From Microbacterium sp. B35-30 (GTDB taxonomy: Bacteria > Actinomycetota > Actinomycetes > Actinomycetales > Microbacteriaceae): a stretch of DNA of 64,000 bases. Every line of letters begins with the position of its first letter. The stretch's first letter is position 1. This document shows, piece by piece, positions 54,498 to 63,523 of this stretch. Both the position numbers and the translations under genes were made by a program. Under the pieces are notes generated by a model. That model saw only the letters and a program-made list of their open reading frames with translations, was not told where the DNA came from and ran no database searches. The DNA lies in NCBI RefSeq assembly GCF_010634855.1, contig NZ_MWLQ01000026.1:1-64000 (forward strand), in the 5' to 3' direction.

Positions 54498-55645
54498 CCG
54501 CGATCCCGGTCACGATCGGGCGACGGCCCCTGCTGTCTCCGGCGGCGGGGGGCGCGGCTGTTCCCGCGGCACGCGCCGGCATGGACGCTTTCGCTTCCGG
54601 CCATGCACCGGCCGGCGACGCACCCACGGGTATCGGCGCGCCGCTCATCGACACGCACGGACGCGTGCACCGTGATCTGCGGATCTCGCTCACCGACCGC
54701 TGCTCGCTGCGCTGCACGTACTGCATGCCCGAGCAGGGCAACGAGTGGCTCGCCCGGACAAGCATCCTGACGCTCGACGAGATCGAGCGCATAGCCCGCC
54801 TGGCCGCGGCCGACGGCATCACGACATTCCGGCTCACGGGCGGTGAGCCGCTGCTGCGCACCGACATCGTCGAGGTGGTCCGCCGCCTTGCCGCGATCAC
54901 GGGACCGGCCGGCGCTCCGGTCGAGATCGCGATGACGACCAACGGCATCCGCCTTCCCGAGCTGCTGCCCGGTCTGATCGAGGCGGGTCTCAACCGCCTG
55001 AACATCTCGATCGACACGCTGCGGCGCGACCGCTTCCACGAGCTCACGCGGCGCGACCGGCTCGATGATGTGCTCGAGGGGATCGCGGCGGCCGCGGCAT
55101 CCGCTCTCCGGCCGCTGAAGCTCAACGCCGTGGCGATGCGCGACGTCAACGACGACGAGCTCGTCGACCTCGTGGAGTTCGCGATCGCCCACGACGCGCA
55201 GATGCGGTTCATCGAGCAGATGCCGCTGGACGCCGGTCACACCTGGGATCGCTCGCGGATGGTGACGCAGGACGAGATCCTCGCCGCGCTCGCCGAGCGG
55301 TGGACGCTCGCCCCGGTGCCGGGTCGTGGCGGCGCCCCCGCCGCGCGGTGGACGCTCGACGGCGGTCCGCATTCGGTGGGCGTCATCGCGTCGGTCACCG
55401 CGCCCTTCTGCGGCGACTGCGACCGCCTGCGGCTGACGGCCGACGGCCAGCTGCGCAACTGCCTGTTCTCGACCACCGAGTACGACGTGCTGCCAATCCT
55501 CCGCGACGGCCGCGGGGACGAGGCGGTCGACGCCGGCATCGACGGGATGCTGCGCTCCTGCGTCCGCGGCAAGCTGCCCGGGCACGCGATCAACGACCCG
55601 TCGTTCCTGCAGCCGGCGCGCGGGATGAACGCCATCGGGGGCTGA
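54494..55645 (+). CDS. moaA: GTP 3',8-cyclase
   Basis: 383 residues. Radical SAM Cys motif in DRCSLRCTYCMPEQ, second cluster motif CGDCDRLRLTADGQLRNC, and C-terminal Gly-Gly, all required in MoaA. Converts GTP to 3',8-cyclo-GTP, the first step of molybdenum cofactor synthesis. The N-terminus is about 50 residues longer than the core fold. GTG overlaps the stop of a 12-codon leader frame. fdhD follows 1 bp later. Confidence 0.95.
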   Translation: MTAIPVTIGRRPLLSPAAGGAAVPAARAGMDAFASGHAPAGDAPTGIGAPLIDTHGRVHRDLRISLTDRCSLRCTYCMPEQGNEWLARTSILTLDEIERIARLAAADGITTFRLTGGEPLLRTDIVEVVRRLAAITGPAGAPVEIAMTTNGIRLPELLPGLIEAGLNRLNISIDTLRRDRFHELTRRDRLDDVLEGIAAAAASALRPLKLNAVAMRDVNDDELVDLVEFAIAHDAQMRFIEQMPLDAGHTWDRSRMVTQDEILAALAERWTLAPVPGRGGAPAARWTLDGGPHSVGVIASVTAPFCGDCDRLRLTADGQLRNCLFSTTEYDVLPILRDGRGDEAVDAGIDGMLRSCVRGKLPGHAINDPSFLQPARGMNAIGG

Positions 55646-55646
55646 C

Positions 55647-56564
55647 ATGGGCCGCCTCACGACGCGCACGCCGGTCACCCGCATCTCGCTGAACGACGGC
55701 GACTTCGCGGTCCGCCGCCGCGCCGACACGCTCGTCGTCGAGGAGCCGCTCGAGATCCGCATCCTCGGCGAGGCGCTGACGGTCACCATGCGCACCCCCG
55801 GGCACGACCTGGAGCTGGCCGCGGGGTTCCTGGTGTCGGAGGGCGTCATCGCCACGAGCGGAGACCTCCGCTCGGCCATCCATTGCGGCGGACCCGGCAC
55901 CGGCCCGGCCGCGGCGACTCCGCTGCTGACCATCGGTCCCGCGGCGGTCGGTACGCCGGCGTCGACCGAGAACACGTACAACGTCCTCGACATCGCACTA
56001 GCGCCGGGACTCGAGCCGCTGGTCACCGACATCGCCCGCAACTTCTACACGACCAGCTCGTGCGGCGTGTGCGGCACGTCGTCGATCGAGGCGATCGAGA
56101 AGCAGTCGCGCTACGACGTGGCGACGGATGCCGCAGCCGTCGACGCCGCCGTGATCACGACCCTTCCCGACGCGCTGAGGGCCGGGCAGGCGGTGTTCGA
56201 GAAGACCGGCGGCCTGCACGCCGCGGCGCTGTTCGACGCCGGGTCGGGGGAGCTCCTCGTGCTCCGCGAGGACGTCGGCCGCCACAATGCCGTCGACAAG
56301 GTCATCGGCTGGGCGGTGCTCGAAGACCGGCTGCCGCTGACCGGAACGGTGCTGCAGGTGTCGGGCCGGGCGAGCTTCGAGCTCGTGCAGAAGGCCGTGA
56401 TGGCCGGCATCCCGATCTTGTCCGCCGTGTCGGCGCCCTCGTCCCTCGCGGTGGAACTCGCCGCCGCCTCGGGACTCACGCTCGTGGGGTTCGTGCGCGG
56501 ATCCTCGATGAACGTCTACTCGCACCCCGAGCGGGTGCGCGTGCCGGCGGCCGCCGAGCTCTGA
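55647..56564 (+). CDS. fdhD: Formate dehydrogenase sulfurtransferase
   Basis: 305 residues. Sulfur-carrying Cys motif SSCGVCGTSS (about residue 133), EDVGRHNAVDKVIGWAVL and GRASFELVQKAVMAGIPIL are diagnostic. It transfers sulfur to the molybdenum cofactor of formate dehydrogenase-type enzymes; the oxidoreductase at 31551 is the client in this window. Coupled closely to moaA. Confidence 0.95.
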   Translation: MGRLTTRTPVTRISLNDGDFAVRRRADTLVVEEPLEIRILGEALTVTMRTPGHDLELAAGFLVSEGVIATSGDLRSAIHCGGPGTGPAAATPLLTIGPAAVGTPASTENTYNVLDIALAPGLEPLVTDIARNFYTTSSCGVCGTSSIEAIEKQSRYDVATDAAAVDAAVITTLPDALRAGQAVFEKTGGLHAAALFDAGSGELLVLREDVGRHNAVDKVIGWAVLEDRLPLTGTVLQVSGRASFELVQKAVMAGIPILSAVSAPSSLAVELAAASGLTLVGFVRGSSMNVYSHPERVRVPAAAEL

Positions 56565-56579
56565 TCCCTCCGGCCCGAC

Positions 56580-57188
56580 TCAGTGTCGCGCGGCGGTGAG
56601 GTGCACGACGCACTGCGTCGGGTCGCACGAGGCGGCGATGCCCTCGACCCGCAGCGGGCCGCCGGCCTGCGCCAGCACGCTGTCCATGAGGCCCACGTGC
56701 ACATCGCACAGGACGCCGCGATGATCGGCCGCCGGCGCATGCGGGCACGGCGTCAGATCCACCGTGAGCCCGCGCTCGTCGACAGCGGGGTCGAAACCGG
56801 CGTCGTTCAGGTCTTCCACGAGAGCGTCGAGCTGGTGGAGGGCGTCGGCGCCGAGCTCGGCATCCGTGTCCGATCCGTACACGCGACGCAGCAGGTCTCC
56901 GCGCCGCGCCGCGGCCTCGGCCCGGCGGATCGCCACCGGGCTGGAAGCCTCGCCCGCGCCGGTCGCCGCCGAGTAGAGCACGCGTGGGCGCCCCCGCGTG
57001 GTGCGCCGCTCGGTCTCGGCGATCACGTAGCCGGCATCGATCAGGCGCTGCACGTGCTCGCGCACCGTGTTGGCGTGGAGACCGGTGGCCTCGACCAGCT
57101 CCGAGATCGGCCGGTGCGGGCGCTCCTGGAGCAGGTGCATGATCTCGACGCGCGAGTAGCTCGAGATCGCGCTGTACCCGGCCGTCAT
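56580..57188 (-). CDS. Winged-helix regulator with cysteine motif (SufR/Rv1460-like)
   Basis: 202 residues. N-terminal winged helix (ISELVEATGLHANTVREHVQRLIDAGY, cited in part; TRGRPRVLYS wing) and a C-terminal domain with cysteines spaced C-x12-C-x26-C-x4-C (CPHAP, LCDVH, SCDPTQC). Such Cys sets hold an iron-sulfur cluster in SufR-type regulators. Placed convergent to fdhD and near cyd and moa genes, so a redox, oxygen or nitric-oxide sensor for them is plausible but unproven. Leaderless start likely. Confidence 0.82.
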   Translation of the reverse strand: MTAGYSAISSYSRVEIMHLLQERPHRPISELVEATGLHANTVREHVQRLIDAGYVIAETERRTTRGRPRVLYSAATGAGEASSPVAIRRAEAAARRGDLLRRVYGSDTDAELGADALHQLDALVEDLNDAGFDPAVDERGLTVDLTPCPHAPAADHRGVLCDVHVGLMDSVLAQAGGPLRVEGIAASCDPTQCVVHLTAARH

Positions 57189-57194
57189 GCACCC

Positions 57195-57200
57195 ATTATC
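57195..57200 (-). promoter_or_regulatory. Leaderless -10 box of Cys-rich regulator
   Basis: Minus-strand GATAAT, 6 nt before the ATG at 57188. Confidence 0.4.
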
Positions 57201-57243
57201 GCGGGAGCCTGCCGCCGATCGGGTCGCGCGGGCGCGGAGCGGA

Positions 57244-57615
57244 TCAGAAGAGCTGGCCGAAGATCAGGATCGCGATGAAGAACACGGCCAGGATGGCGAC
57301 GATGATCCCCAGCGTCCGGCCGGAGAGCTTCGCGACGCCCCACCCGATGAGCACGGGCACCGCGAACAGGAAGATCGCGACGATCCACCAGAACGTCGAG
57401 TATCCGGCGTTGCTGGCCTCTTCGAGGCGGCCGCCGAAGAGCTCCTGCGTCGCAGGGTGGGTGGCGAAGCGCACCGCGATCGAGATGGGGACCGCCACGA
57501 ACACGAACACGACGAGCCCGATGAGCCAGCCCCAGAGGACGGGGCTGCCGTTGCCCGCGAGGACCCCGCCGTGAAGTTCGGGTTCGGGCTGGTGCTGCTG
57601 CTTGCCTGATGCCAT
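57244..57615 (-). CDS. Small two- to three-helix membrane protein, function unknown
   Basis: 123 residues with hydrophobic segments at about 26-48, 71-92 and 98-120 and a Gln/His-rich N-terminus. No family recognised. ATG 57615 chosen because minus-strand TAGAGT lies 7 nt upstream; an ATG two codons earlier (57621) is too close to that box. Confidence 0.7.
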   Translation of the reverse strand: MASGKQQHQPEPELHGGVLAGNGSPVLWGWLIGLVVFVFVAVPISIAVRFATHPATQELFGGRLEEASNAGYSTFWWIVAIFLFAVPVLIGWGVAKLSGRTLGIIVAILAVFFIAILIFGQLF

Positions 57616-57622
57616 GGGCATG

Positions 57623-57628
57623 ACTCTA
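57623..57628 (-). promoter_or_regulatory. Leaderless -10 box of small membrane protein
   Basis: Minus-strand TAGAGT, 7 nt before the ATG at 57615. Confidence 0.4.
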
Positions 57629-57671
57629 GCGGCGCGCGGCCGCGTCAGTCGCGAGTTGCGCCCGGACGTGG

Positions 57672-57708
57672 CGCTGCCCGCCGCTCATGGGGGAGGAGGC
57701 GGGCAGCG
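57672..57708 (-). terminator. Terminator after dps
   Basis: CGCTGCCCGCC (57672-57682) and its complement (57698-57708) form an 11-bp stem 16 bp past the dps stop. Confidence 0.65.
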
Positions 57709-57723
57709 TCGGGGCGCCTGGGA

Positions 57724-58323
57724 TCATCGCCTGGGGGTGCGATTCTCCGCGCTCACCATCCACGAGAGCTGCTCAACACGCTCGAGGACGGCGTGGAGGA
57801 TGTCTGCACTCGTGGGGTCTTCTTCGTCGACGGCGTCGTGCACGTCGCGGCACGTTGCGGCCACGTCGTCCAGTCGTTCCGTCATGAGATCGATGACTTC
57901 CTTGGTCGCGATCTCGCCCTGCGGGAACTCCGGCAGGGTCGTGGTCTGTGCGACGACATCGCTGCGGCCGTCGGGGAGGGCGTGCAGCGAGCGCATCCGC
58001 TCGGCGACGGTGTCGGCGAAGTCCCGGGCCGCTTCGATGATCTCGTCGAGCTGCTGGTGGGTGTCGCGGAAATTGCGGCCCACGACGTTCCAATGCGCCT
58101 GCTTGCCCTGCAGTGAGAGCTCGATGAGGTCGACGAGCACCTTCTGCAGGTTCTCGCTGAGCGTCTCGGACGCCGTGAATCCGCGCTCGGCGTTCTGCTC
58201 GGGGGTGAGCTCCGCGCCCACTCCGCCGCGCGCCGTACGGCGCCTGCTCTTGGCCGTGCCGCTCGCGCTGCTCTTGCCGGCCGCACTCTGCGAGGTGCTC
58301 TTCTTCGCGGTGGTCGTCGCCAC
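57724..58323 (-). CDS. dps: Dps-family ferritin-like DNA-binding protein
   Basis: 199 residues. A Lys/Ser/Arg/Thr-rich tail of about 42 residues, likely DNA-binding, precedes the Dps four-helix domain with ferroxidase residues in KQAHWNVVGRNFRDTHQQLDE. Stores iron and protects DNA under oxidative stress or starvation. The GTG at 58323 has GGAG at good spacing; the ATG at 58347 lacks one. Confidence 0.9.
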   Translation of the reverse strand: MATTTAKKSTSQSAAGKSSASGTAKSRRRTARGGVGAELTPEQNAERGFTASETLSENLQKVLVDLIELSLQGKQAHWNVVGRNFRDTHQQLDEIIEAARDFADTVAERMRSLHALPDGRSDVVAQTTTLPEFPQGEIATKEVIDLMTERLDDVAATCRDVHDAVDEEDPTSADILHAVLERVEQLSWMVSAENRTPRR

Positions 58324-58521
58324 TGTCGCTCCGTTCCTGAGGCGCACCGGTGGGGGGCCGTCCGGGCCCGCCGTCGGGCGCCCTCGTCCAAGGATCCGCT
58401 GGGGCTAGCGGATGCCTCGACGGTAACCGGGTGGCGTCCTGTGCGCGCGGGGGTTGCCCTCCTGGCAGACGCGTGCTAGCCGTCGCCGCCGACCCGCGGT
58501 GCATGGTGGGATGGGATCGCC

Positions 58522-59940
58522 ATGACACCGCCGAACCCCGTGCCTGACTCTGCCGGAGCGATCGCCGCCGCCGTCCGCGCCGGCGAAGCGTCCGCCCTCG
58601 AGATCGTCGAGAGTCACCTCCGGCGCATCGCCCGTTTCAATCCCGAGGTGAACGCGCTGAGCGTCCTCTTCGGCGATCGGGCGCGTGCGGCCGCCGTGGA
58701 GGTCGACGCGGCCCTCTCCGCGGGCGACGACCCGGGTCCGCTGGCGGGCGTGCCGTTCTCGGTGAAGGAGAACATCGACCTGACGTGGTCGGCGACGACG
58801 AATGGCTGGCGCGGGCTCGCCGACGCGGTGCCGGAGCGCGACGCCACGATCGTGCGCCGGCTGCGGCGGGCCGGCGCCGTGCCCGTCGGCCGCGGCAACA
58901 TGCCCGACTTCGGCATGCGGTGGGACACCGACAACGATCTCTTCGGGCGCACCCTCAACCCGTGGAACCGCGACCGCAGCGCCGGCGGATCCAGCGGCGG
59001 CGACGCCGTCGCGGTCGCGACGGGCATGAGCGCGCTCGGGCTCGGCAACGACTTCGGCGGCTCGCTGCGTCTTCCCGCCTACGCCGCCGGTGTCGTCGGC
59101 CTGCGTCCTTCGCAGGGCCGGGTGCCGCGCGCGGCCGTCCGCGGGCAGTCGGTCGCACTCACGCTCCAGCAGTTCTCAGTCAACGGGCCCCTGGCGCGCA
59201 CCGTCGGCGACGCCGCTCTCGCGCTCGGCGTGCTGCAGGGGTGGGATGCCGACGACCCGATGTCCGTCGTCGCCCCGCCGCCCTCGATCCACGTGCCCCG
59301 CCGCGTCGGCGTGGTGCGCGAACCCGGCGGGGGCGGCGTGCATCCCGAGGTGGCTGCCGGGATCGAACGGGCTGCGGCATCCCTCGCCCGCGACGGCTGG
59401 GATGTCGTCGACGTCGAGGCTCCGCACCTCGAGGAGGCAGCTGTGCTCTGGCGGCGGCTGTCGTGCACCGACATGCTGATGTCGCTCGATCCCGCTGTGC
59501 TGGGGCAGCCTCTCGGACGCTCAGCGACGTGGTTCCTGCGCGACAGCACGGCGGCAGCCGGCCCCTACGAGACGGCGCGCGAGTACGCCGAGGCGTGGGC
59601 GCGGCGGGCCGCGATCGCCGCGGACTGGCGCCGTCTGCAGGTCGATGTTCCGCTCCTTCTCGGCCCGGTGTCGACGTCGCGCATGCGGGAGCCCGACCAC
59701 GACCTCGGCGGGCAGGAGCCGGCTGACCGTGCGTGGCGTGACCTGTGGCTCACGGTCGCCGCGAACTTCCTCGGACTACCCGCCCTGGCGCTTCCGACGG
59801 GACCCGGGACGGATGGGATGCCCACCGGCGTGCAACTCATCGGCCCGTCGTTCGGAGAGGACCTCCTCGTCGAGGCCGGACGTGCGGTAGAGGCAGGGGT
59901 GCCGCCGCTGGCCGCACTGCCGGGGCTGAGCCGGGCCTGA
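58522..59940 (+). CDS. Amidase signature family hydrolase
   Basis: 472 residues. Ser-cisSer-Lys triad visible: Lys in GVPFSVKENIDL (about residue 82), Ser in RSAGGSSGG (about 155), nucleophile in GNDFGGSLRLPAYAAG (about 178). Hydrolyses carboxamides; substrate unknown. Not part of a gatCAB locus. The preceding 198 bp hold no other gene and no clear ribosome site is seen. Confidence 0.9.
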   Translation: MTPPNPVPDSAGAIAAAVRAGEASALEIVESHLRRIARFNPEVNALSVLFGDRARAAAVEVDAALSAGDDPGPLAGVPFSVKENIDLTWSATTNGWRGLADAVPERDATIVRRLRRAGAVPVGRGNMPDFGMRWDTDNDLFGRTLNPWNRDRSAGGSSGGDAVAVATGMSALGLGNDFGGSLRLPAYAAGVVGLRPSQGRVPRAAVRGQSVALTLQQFSVNGPLARTVGDAALALGVLQGWDADDPMSVVAPPPSIHVPRRVGVVREPGGGGVHPEVAAGIERAAASLARDGWDVVDVEAPHLEEAAVLWRRLSCTDMLMSLDPAVLGQPLGRSATWFLRDSTAAAGPYETAREYAEAWARRAAIAADWRRLQVDVPLLLGPVSTSRMREPDHDLGGQEPADRAWRDLWLTVAANFLGLPALALPTGPGTDGMPTGVQLIGPSFGEDLLVEAGRAVEAGVPPLAALPGLSRA

Positions 59941-60122
59941 CAGCGGCACACGCGGCTGACTACTCGCCGGCCAGGCGCCGCTGACGGCGGAGCGCGCCGG
60001 GCTCTCGGCACGGTGGCATCGGCGCGTCGACGGCGCCACGATGGGGGAGGGAGCGCGGCGTCGTCGGGTATCACAGGCACCCGCCGGTCCTCTTCCGAGA
60101 CGGACAGCCGAACGGAGAGCCC

Positions 60123-61061
60123 ATGTCTCGCACGCCCGCATCGCCGGTGGCGAGGTCCGACCTGCGCGGGCGCACCGCGCTCGTCACCGGCGCGAGCGAC
60201 GGCGTCGGCGTCGAGATCGCCCGGGGCCTCGCTGCGGCGGGGGCGGACCTGGTGCTGCCGGTGCGCAACCGGGCGAAGGGTGAACGGGCGATCGAAAGCA
60301 TCCGCGCGACCGTGCCGGGCGCGCGCGTGAGCCTGCGCGACCTCGACCTCGCCCGGCTGGAGACGGTGCGCGCGCTCGCCGACGAGCTGCGCGCCGAGCG
60401 CGGCCCGCTCGACATCCTCGTGCTCAACGCGGGCATCGTGCTGCTCGGCGATCCCGAGCGCCACGTCAGCGTCGACGGGTTCGAACTGCATTTCCAGACG
60501 AACTTCCTCGGACACTTCGCGCTCACGACGGCACTGCTGCCCCTGCTGGAGGAGCGGCGCGCGCGCGTCGCCGTGCAGCTGAGTCTCGCCGCGGGCGTCT
60601 CGAGGGTGCTTTGGGACGACCTGCAGAGCGAGCGCCACTACCGCCCACTTCGGGCGTACGGCGCCTCGAAGGTGGCACTCGGTCTGTTCGGGTACGAACT
60701 GGCACGTCGCTCCCGCGCTCGGGGGTCGGACGTCACGGTCGGTTTCAGCCATCCCGGCGTCGTTCCCGGCACCGCGATCGCGCCGGCGATGCGGGCGCGC
60801 GGGGGCAACAGCGCCGGCCGCGCACTCAGCGAGCGACTCGGGGGAACTCCGGCTCAGGCTGCGCAGTGCGCGCTGCTCGCGGCGACCGCCCCCGCCGAGG
60901 AGGCCCCGAGCTTCTTCGGCCCTTCGGGCGTGTTCCACTTCGGCGGTCCCGCCGCGCCGCAGCGGCCGTATCGCCGGCTCGCCGATCCGGCGGACTGCGC
61001 CCGCCTCTGGGGGCTCGCCGAACGCCTTCTGGGCGAGCGCATCGGCACGACCGCCCCCTGA
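60123..61061 (+). CDS. Short-chain dehydrogenase/reductase
   Basis: 312 residues. Cofactor motif VTGASDGVGVEIARGLAAAG, NAGIV, and the catalytic Tyr-Lys in YGASKVALG. Layout resembles retinol-dehydrogenase-like SDRs. ATG at 60123 follows GGAGA. Substrate unknown. Confidence 0.88.
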   Translation: MSRTPASPVARSDLRGRTALVTGASDGVGVEIARGLAAAGADLVLPVRNRAKGERAIESIRATVPGARVSLRDLDLARLETVRALADELRAERGPLDILVLNAGIVLLGDPERHVSVDGFELHFQTNFLGHFALTTALLPLLEERRARVAVQLSLAAGVSRVLWDDLQSERHYRPLRAYGASKVALGLFGYELARRSRARGSDVTVGFSHPGVVPGTAIAPAMRARGGNSAGRALSERLGGTPAQAAQCALLAATAPAEEAPSFFGPSGVFHFGGPAAPQRPYRRLADPADCARLWGLAERLLGERIGTTAP

Positions 61062-61077
61062 CCGACGACAGCATCGT

Positions 61078-61134
61078 TTCGCTTGCGCTGCTTGCACGCC
61101 CCGCCCGTCTGAATCCGTACGTTCAGCGCAAGTG
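61078..61134. repeat. Degraded second copy of palindromic element
   Basis: Contains CCGTACGTTCAGCGCAAGTG (61115-61134), the exact reverse complement of 51650-51669. The opposite arm is reduced to CTTGCGCTG (61082-61090). Lies between convergent SDR and proline-rich genes. Confidence 0.75.
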
Positions 61135-61181
61135 GATCGACTCAGTCGGGCACGGGCAGGCGGAGGTTCGCGATCTCCGCG

Positions 61182-61406
61182 CTACGGGAACGGCGTCTCC
61201 GGCGTCTGCGGGAACGACGGCTCCGTCGGATGCGGCGCGAGCGGCTCTTCCGGCCAGGGCGCCGGTGGTTCGGCCGGCTGGTCCGGCATGGGCTGACCGG
61301 GCGCCGGCTGGTCGGGCGCCGGTTGGTCCGGAGGCGTGGTGCCCGGCGGCATCTCGCCCGGAGGGGGCTGGCCCGGGAACGGTTCGGGGACGGTGGGATC
61401 GGTCAT
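61182..61406 (-). CDS. Small proline-rich protein
   Basis: 74 residues, about 40% proline, with imperfect repeats of the form PPDQPAPDQPAPGQP. No signal peptide or membrane helix. GGAGGA 7 nt before the ATG is one of the best ribosome sites in the window, so the gene is probably real and well translated. No family recognised; likely an unstructured protein or spacer. Confidence 0.6.
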   Translation of the reverse strand: MTDPTVPEPFPGQPPPGEMPPGTTPPDQPAPDQPAPGQPMPDQPAEPPAPWPEEPLAPHPTEPSFPQTPETPFP

Positions 61407-61601
61407 GGCGAGTCCTCCAATTGTTCGGGCGCGTGTCGCCTCAGGGTCGGTGCCAGCATCCCGCTTCCGAGGGTGCGCTGTGAGGGCCTTGACCGCGTGC
61501 GGCAGAGGGACTACTACGCGTCGCGCGTGCCATCGTCTCGGAGCGCGCCGTGGGCGGCCGAGTCCCCGTCGAGCGCACCCCGAGTCTGCCCTCGACGTTC
61601 G

Positions 61602-63125
61602 TCAGAAGGGTGCAGCGGAGTCGTCGCCGGGGACGAAGACCACGCGGCGTGGGGGATCGTCGAAGTGGGCGCGGCCGGCGGGGCTGGTCCACTCGAGGGT
61701 GCCGCCGGGGAGTTGGCGGACCTTCCATTCGGTGGCGTGTTTCAACGTGTGGTGCCGAGCGCACAGGCAGGCGAGGTTGCGGATGTCGGTGGGTCCGCCG
61801 TGCGCGTGGTCGAGGGTGTGATCGTGGTCGCACCGCCGGGCTGGTCTTCGACACCCTGGGAATCGGCAATGCTGATCGCGGGCGTTCAAGAATCGCTGCT
61901 GCGCCGCGGTGGGTTGATATCGGTCGACGGCGAGCACCATCCCGGTGACCGGATTGGTCATGACGCGGTCCCACCCCGGTGCGGTGCCGGCGAGGCGGCG
62001 AGCCGTCTCGGGATCGACCGGCGCCACGCCGTCGAGTTCTGCGCCGCTGCTCGTGATTCCGGTGAGCGTCATCACCGGAACGGTGATCTGCACGATCGCG
62101 CGGATCGCCCCGAGCCCGCCGGGGGTGGCGTTGACGGTCGGGTCGATCCCCGGTGTGCCGGTCAACAGCATGTCGGCGACGAGGTCAGCCCGGATCTGAT
62201 CGATGGTCCGTTCGTCGAACCACACGTCGTCTTCCCCGGCCGAGTCGCCGACGCCAGGGCCGGAGCCCAGGGCCTCACCGCCGGCCTCAGCGCCGCCGAC
62301 CTCAGCGCCGCCGACCTCAGCGCCGCCGATCCCAGCGCCGCCGATCCCAGCGCCGCCGATTCCAGCGCCGCCGATCCCAGCGCCGCCAGGTTCGGTGTGG
62401 CCGGAGGTGGACGTGGCTGGGGCCGCGGCATCCGTCCCGCCGTTCGTCGCCAGCACGGCACGACGCCGTGCGGCGTCGGTGCGCTTGATGAGTTGCGCCT
62501 GGCGCGTGGTGCGCTCGATGATGCCGTGGGCGATGACGGTCGGCAGAAGCTGGCACAGCACTGACATGCCGTCGTCGACGTCGGTGACCCAGATGCGGCG
62601 CCCCCGCGCGGCGAGGTCGTGGCGTTCCTGCATGGTAAGTGGGTTGTGGATGTCGGCCTGTTGCTTCGCGTACGCGCGCGTGCGGGTGGGCGTGGTGGTC
62701 TCGGCGTAGTCGAGGACGGCTCGTTCGAACGCGGCGCGCGCGGCGGGGTCGTCGAGTGCGGCGCCGGTGTCGAGGATCGCGCTGACATGTCCGCGCGAAA
62801 TGCGGCCCTGTTCGAGGGCGGTGACCGTGGACGGGAACGACGTGGTCAGGCGGTGCGCATCCCACATGTGCGACTGCATCATGCGGTCGCCGGCCCGGAC
62901 GGCGAGCCCGAGCTCGGCCGCCAGCGCCCGCAGCGGCATGTCGCGCTCCTTGGACCGCGTCGATGGGATGCGAGCCTTCTGCGTCTCAGCGAGCGCGAAC
63001 GCCTCGGCCAGCAGACGAAGCCTGCGGGCGTGGAGGGCGGCCTCCTCGTCGTGGAGGCGGCGCAGCTCATCGGCCAGGGCGCCGGCGCGTTGCGCCTCGA
63101 CCTCGTCGCGTTGTGCGTCGTCCAC
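61602..63125 (-). CDS. DUF222/13E12-type HNH endonuclease
   Basis: 507 residues. N-terminal helical DUF222 domain (about 1-260), then a Gly/Ala-rich insert with seven pentapeptides (GGAGI four times, GGAEV twice, GGAEA once), and a C-terminal HNH nuclease (CRFPGCRRPARRCDHDH, then HGGPTDIRNLACLCARHH). Such proteins are frequent and often multicopy in actinobacteria; function unknown, possibly mobile. GTG 63125 is preferred: GAAAGGG is well spaced and codon use upstream is atypical. Confidence 0.88.
   Translation of the reverse strand: MDDAQRDEVEAQRAGALADELRRLHDEEAALHARRLRLLAEAFALAETQKARIPSTRSKERDMPLRALAAELGLAVRAGDRMMQSHMWDAHRLTTSFPSTVTALEQGRISRGHVSAILDTGAALDDPAARAAFERAVLDYAETTTPTRTRAYAKQQADIHNPLTMQERHDLAARGRRIWVTDVDDGMSVLCQLLPTVIAHGIIERTTRQAQLIKRTDAARRRAVLATNGGTDAAAPATSTSGHTEPGGAGIGGAGIGGAGIGGAGIGGAEVGGAEVGGAEAGGEALGSGPGVGDSAGEDDVWFDERTIDQIRADLVADMLLTGTPGIDPTVNATPGGLGAIRAIVQITVPVMTLTGITSSGAELDGVAPVDPETARRLAGTAPGWDRVMTNPVTGMVLAVDRYQPTAAQQRFLNARDQHCRFPGCRRPARRCDHDHTLDHAHGGPTDIRNLACLCARHHTLKHATEWKVRQLPGGTLEWTSPAGRAHFDDPPRRVVFVPGDDSAAPF
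62278..62392. repeat. 15-bp tandem repeats in HNH endonuclease gene
   Basis: About seven units of 15 bp based on GCCGATCCCAGCGCC, encoding Gly-Gly-Ala-x-x pentapeptides on the minus strand. Units vary by one or two bases. Confidence 0.85.
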
Positions 63126-63511
63126 GTTGTGCCCTTTCGCCGCGCAGCGCGCGACCGCGATCCTGATGGGGATCCCACCATGCGACACACGGGGCACAAC
63201 GTGTATCGCGTCGTTCGAAGCCACCGGATCACCCGTCGCTTCGAATAGTTCCATCATGCCGGGGGCCTCCGACATGGCCGTTTCCGCGTGCGTGCCGAGG
63301 CCCAGCGCCGCCGCGGCCCCGCGGCGGAGCCATCCCAGCCCGCCAGCCGGCTGGGCCAGCGACATCCACCTCACTCATCCGAAGCACTCCCGCGCCGAGC
63401 GCGTGCAGCGCGGCATCAGCCCGGCTGACCGTTCGAATCTGGCGTGCGCCAGGCGGTGCAGCGTCAGGACGACGGTGCCCGGCTCCGGCCGTTCGCACGC
63501 CGTGGCGTCCG
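63126..63511. other. Divergent region before trhO, no gene seen
   Basis: About 390 bp between the HNH gene start and trhO. Frames here use many rare codons and no homologous protein was recognised. Only the trhO -10 box at its right end is supported. Confidence 0.5.
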
Positions 63512-63517
63512 TAGGCT
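63512..63517 (+). promoter_or_regulatory. Leaderless -10 box of trhO
   Basis: TAGGCT, 6 nt before the GTG at 63524. Confidence 0.45.
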
Positions 63518-63523
63518 GGAGGG

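Noticed and set aside
61230..62564. Plus-strand frame rich in LSAAD units, looking like a pentapeptide-repeat protein
   Set aside because: It is the complement of the 15-bp repeats in the HNH endonuclease gene, which has a real catalytic motif on the minus strand.
61602..63125. DUF222-HNH gene as part of an intron or IS element
   Set aside because: No inverted terminal repeats, target duplication or intron core sequences were seen around it.
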